Part shown: one piece after another, positions 12,464-14,474 of the stretch
Position numbering within the stretch: the stretch's first letter is position 1
How the letters are laid out: every line of letters starts with the position of its first letter
Source of the DNA: an uncultured Eubacteriales bacterium
GTDB taxonomy: Bacteria > Bacillota > Clostridia > Oscillospirales > Acutalibacteraceae
DNA: 14,474 nt
Direction of reading: 5' to 3'
Assembly (NCBI GenBank): GCA_900317215.1
Contig: ONFW01000025.1
Location: forward strand, 1-14,474
Notes under the pieces: generated by a model
Databases searched by the model: none
What the model saw: the letters and a program-made list of their open reading frames with translations, nothing else
Told to the model about the DNA's origin: nothing
Made by a program: the position numbers and the translations under genes

Positions 12464-13249
12464 TCAATTGGCAAATTCAGGGAATTTCTTCAGTGTCTCC
12501 TGCATTGTGCCGTCAAACATGACCTTGCCGCTCTGAAGGTATATACATCTTTTGCAGAAATCCTGGATATCCTTGTTATGGCTTACATAGAGAACGGTGA
12601 CATTCTTCTTTATCAGCTCATTTATCTTCGCCTTGCACTTCTGCTTGAAATTGTTGTCTCCTACGCTGAGAGCCTCGTCTATTACAAGTATATCGGGATC
12701 CATATTGATATTGATAGCAAAACCGAGACGTACCCTCATTCCGGAGGAATATGTCCTTACGGGCTGGTCGATATATTCCTTGAGGTCGGCAAAGGCTATC
12801 GCCTTCTTTTCTATCTCGTCGATAGCAGTATTTCTGAGCCCGAATACATAGCATCTGAAGCGTATATTCTCTCTGCCTGTCATATCGGGGATAAAGCCTG
12901 CCGTCAGCTCCAGCAGAGCCGAAACCCTGCCTCTGACGTAGATCTCCCCGCTTGAAGGAAAGGCAACGCCGGTGATCATTTTCAGCAGGGTGGATTTTCC
13001 CGCGCCGTTCCTGCCGATTATCGCAACGGATTCTCCCTTCATGATGTCGAAGCTCACTCCGTCAAGCGCCTTATGCTTCATAAGCTTCTTTGAGCTGTAG
13101 AAAAGTGCGGCAAACTGCTCTCTGCTGTTGCGGTAAAGCGTGTAGACCTTCGACACGTCCTTAAAGGAGATTATCGGTTTTTCGGCGTCTGTTTCCTTAG
13201 CGATCTCCTTATCATCTGTCCCGTTTTTAAGCTCTGTTTTTTCACTCAT
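12464..13249 (-). CDS. ABC transporter ATP-binding protein, Wzt/TagH (polysaccharide or teichoic acid export) type
   Basis: A 261-aa cytosolic ATPase subunit. A charged ~25-residue N-terminal extension precedes the nucleotide-binding domain. Walker A is GRNGAGKST (79-87), the signature is YSSGM (167-171), Walker B is ILVIDEA (187-193) and the switch His is H224 (VSHN). Subfamily-specific features of polysaccharide/teichoic acid exporters are present: YRNSREQFAALF near the N-terminus, ALDGVSFDIMKGE, SALLELTAGFIPDMTGRENI and EALSVGDNNFKQKC. It lacks the C-terminal carbohydrate-binding extension of some Wzt proteins. The partner permease (TagG/Wzm type) is not on either side in this window, so the protein presumably pairs with a membrane subunit encoded elsewhere. 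It has its own promoter. Confidence 0.93.
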   Translation of the reverse strand: MSEKTELKNGTDDKEIAKETDAEKPIISFKDVSKVYTLYRNSREQFAALFYSSKKLMKHKALDGVSFDIMKGESVAIIGRNGAGKSTLLKMITGVAFPSSGEIYVRGRVSALLELTAGFIPDMTGRENIRFRCYVFGLRNTAIDEIEKKAIAFADLKEYIDQPVRTYSSGMRVRLGFAININMDPDILVIDEALSVGDNNFKQKCKAKINELIKKNVTVLYVSHNKDIQDFCKRCIYLQSGKVMFDGTMQETLKKFPEFAN

Positions 13250-13287
13250 CGGAGCATTTTCCTTTCCAATGCAGTATTTATAGAATA

Positions 13288-13316
13288 ATAATACAGCTTG
13301 AAAAAATAAAAGTCAA
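13288..13316 (-). promoter_or_regulatory. Promoter of the ABC ATPase gene
   Basis: On the minus strand TTGACT (13311-13316), a 17-bp spacer and TATTAT (13288-13293), start near 13281, leaving a ~30-nt leader before the ATG at 13249. Confidence 0.8.
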
Positions 13317-13350
13317 CCGAATAGGCAGTAAATCATGATTATTAACATAT

Positions 13351-13818
13351 TTAAGAAAAAAACCATGATTTTGTTGGAGGAGCCTGACCGTTGAGCAGTA
13401 ATACGGCGCAGGCTGCGAGTGCGGCAAAAAGAGGGACTGCTTCATCGGCAATAACAGACATCTCGCACGGCTCTACAGTCAAGCCTGAAAGAGTGGAGAT
13501 AGTTCTTCTCAGACAGGCAACAAGCTTATCTCTGCTTCTGCAGGCAAGGGTCAGCGTATCCTTGGGAGAAGCCGAGCAGCCGATCACGGTGTTATTAAAG
13601 GGGATCAGCCCGTGAATTACCTGCGGGCTCTGGGTATCGGCTATAATGACAGTTCCGGAGGACAGAGCGGAAAGCTCAGCCTTCCCGCATAGAATAAGGA
13701 TATCGGTACTGTCGGAAAGTCTGCTGTCATATACAGCGCCGATATCATATCTTTCACAGACAAAGCCGATAAGATCAAGCAGGCTCTCATTTTCGGGTAA
13801 AACGGCAAGGTTTATCAT
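13351..13818 (-). CDS. Uncharacterised 155-aa protein
   Basis: ATG 13818 is chosen because GGAGG (13826-13830) lies 7 nt upstream; the longer frame would use a TTG at 13848 with no ribosome binding site. The sequence alternates beta strands and helices: MINLAVLPENESLLDLIGF, a DSTDILILCGKAEL strand-turn, SSGTVIIADTQSP, FNNTVIGCSASPKDTLTL, then a CLRRTISTLSGLTVEPCEMSV segment and a hydrophobic LFAALAACAVLLLNG helix. The pattern around GCSASPKDTLTL and TLSGLTVEPCE resembles short clostridial proteins annotated only as hypothetical. It is transcribed toward the ABC ATPase gene but separated from it by ~100 nt holding a promoter. A Fur-like palindrome lies 55 nt upstream of the start. Function not known. 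Confidence 0.8.
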   Translation of the reverse strand: MINLAVLPENESLLDLIGFVCERYDIGAVYDSRLSDSTDILILCGKAELSALSSGTVIIADTQSPQVIHGLIPFNNTVIGCSASPKDTLTLACRSRDKLVACLRRTISTLSGLTVEPCEMSVIADEAVPLFAALAACAVLLLNGQAPPTKSWFFS

Positions 13819-13872
13819 CACAGCACCTCCGCTGTTATTATTGGACAAATAAAAAGGATTTACTCAGAGCAG

Positions 13873-13887
13873 TTCTCATTATGAGAA
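13873..13887. promoter_or_regulatory. Fur-family-like 7-1-7 operator
   Basis: TTCTCAT-T-ATGAGAA is a perfect 7-1-7 inverted repeat, and the adjacent AATGATT extends the resemblance to Fur boxes (consensus TGATAATNATTATCA). It lies upstream of the 155-aa gene (minus strand), overlapping a weak CATAAT -10-like element at 13878-13883, and ~190 nt upstream of the divergent AMP-binding gene. The 155-aa gene is the likelier target. The exact regulator (Fur, PerR or Zur) cannot be told. Confidence 0.5.
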
Positions 13888-14000
13888 TGATTTCCATAAC
13901 TGTTCAGCGGTTTCAGATATGGGTCTTGTTCTTCGGCACAGGTGTGATAGCTGGTGTATAATAATTCCGGGACGATCATCTGAATCTGTGATATGGTGTA

Positions 14001-14029
14001 TTGAATAAATTGATATATTGTGGTATCAT
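14001..14029 (+). promoter_or_regulatory. Promoter of the AMP-binding enzyme gene
   Basis: TTGAAT (14001-14006), a 17-bp spacer and TATCAT (14024-14029) with a TGG extended -10. Start near 14036, ~38 nt before the TTG start codon. Confidence 0.68.
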
Positions 14030-14073
14030 ATTAAGCAGATGCTGGATCGAAGGTAACCGAGGGAGGTGAGGAC

Positions 14074-14474
14074 TTGGAAATATCAGAGCTTTCGTTTTAC
14101 GGGTTTATTGCTGAACAAAGCAAAAAATACGGTGATCTGCCGGCTTTTACCTGCGGTGACACCACTGTGTCCTACAGGGAGTTTCTTTCCCTTGTAGACA
14201 ATGCGGCTGCAGAGCTTGACCGCCGTGGACTCAGAAGAGGAGACAGAGCTGTTATTTGGGGCTTTAACAGTCTTGGGTGGATAATAGCCTTTTACGCTGT
14301 TGCTGCTCTCGGCGGCTGCGCCGTTTTGATGAATTACGGTATCAGTGAGGCTGATGCTGCTGATCTGACGGCCAGCGCAGAGGCTTCGATGATGCTCTAT
14401 GGCGAAAACAGAGCTGCTGCTCTGCAGCCGGAGGCCCCCTTCAGAGCAGCAGAGCTTGCGGGCATTTCGCAGGA
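14074..14474 (+). CDS. AMP-binding enzyme / acyl-CoA synthetase, N-terminal part (3' end outside window)
   Basis: The frame is open from TTG 14074 to the right edge (133 codons). An in-frame stop at 14032-14034 and the absence of ATG or GTG codons before 14074 leave TTG as the only plausible start, and GGGAGGTG (14061-14068) lies 5 nt upstream. The visible N-terminus has the classic opening of the ANL superfamily: FYGFIAEQSKKYGDLPAFTCGDTTVSYREFLSLVDNAAAELDRRGLRRGDRAVIWGFNSLGWIIAFYAVAALGG, i.e. ligand entry domain strands, the YxEL-like helix, the GDRV-like turn and the aliphatic helix. The ATP-binding P-loop lies beyond the edge. Family members activate fatty or aryl acids as acyl-AMP/CoA, or load carrier proteins; which one cannot be told here. 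Confidence 0.88.
   Translation, partial: MEISELSFYGFIAEQSKKYGDLPAFTCGDTTVSYREFLSLVDNAAAELDRRGLRRGDRAVIWGFNSLGWIIAFYAVAALGGCAVLMNYGISEADAADLTASAEASMMLYGENRAAALQPEAPFRAAELAGISQ

Noticed and set aside
1..14474. CRISPR array, insertion sequence, prophage or defence genes
   Set aside because: No regularly spaced direct repeats, transposase, integrase or recognisable defence domains are present.

Overview
This window looks like chromosomal sequence from a low-to-mid-GC clostridial Firmicute, most likely a Ruminococcus-type member of the Oscillospiraceae/Ruminococcaceae. This is inferred from strong GGAGG-type ribosome binding sites, sigma-A promoters (TTGACA/TATAAT-like, mostly 17-bp spacers), frequent intrinsic terminators, a DUF1292 protein, a DUF4358-type protein, a PUA-less glutamate 5-kinase and a Wzt/TagH-type ABC ATPase. 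No rRNA or tRNA is present to settle the taxonomy.

Layout. 1-1359 (+): the end of one secreted protein and a complete lipoprotein that shares its C-terminal module, closed by a strong terminator and a second orphan hairpin. 1623-2138 (-): a YfcE/YsnB-type metallophosphoesterase. 2182-3144 (+): a compact cluster of three small unrecognised proteins; the first has only 51 residues. 3147-5210 (-): a proB-proA proline operon with a clear promoter. 5445-5846 (+): a small PNPOx-fold flavoprotein.

5914-7090 has no credible protein gene. Its minus strand carries what appears to be one large structured non-coding RNA of about 860 nt (about 6781 to 5924), bounded by a TTGACA-16-TATAAT promoter and an intrinsic terminator and full of stem-loops. 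After a DUF1292 gene (7128-7460), a second RNA gene of about 250 nt (about 7526-7774, +) has its own promoter, a long-range closing stem and a terminator. A DUF4358-type membrane-anchored protein follows (7996-8514, +).

8587-12294 (-) is the lower-glycolysis block pgk-tpiA-gpmI, transcribed in that order. A promoter precedes pgk, and an intrinsic terminator sits unexpectedly in the leader just upstream of tpiA. Upstream, also on the minus strand, are a polysaccharide/teichoic-acid-type ABC ATPase (12464-13249) with its own promoter and no adjacent permease, and an uncharacterised 155-aa protein (13351-13818). A Fur-like 7-1-7 palindrome (13873-13887) lies between that gene and a divergent TTG-initiated acyl-CoA synthetase/AMP-binding enzyme that runs off the right edge.

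Most of the protein-coding content is ordinary housekeeping. The best candidate for something undescribed is the large minus-strand RNA, then the 250-nt RNA. I could not match either to a named RNA family from the sequence alone.
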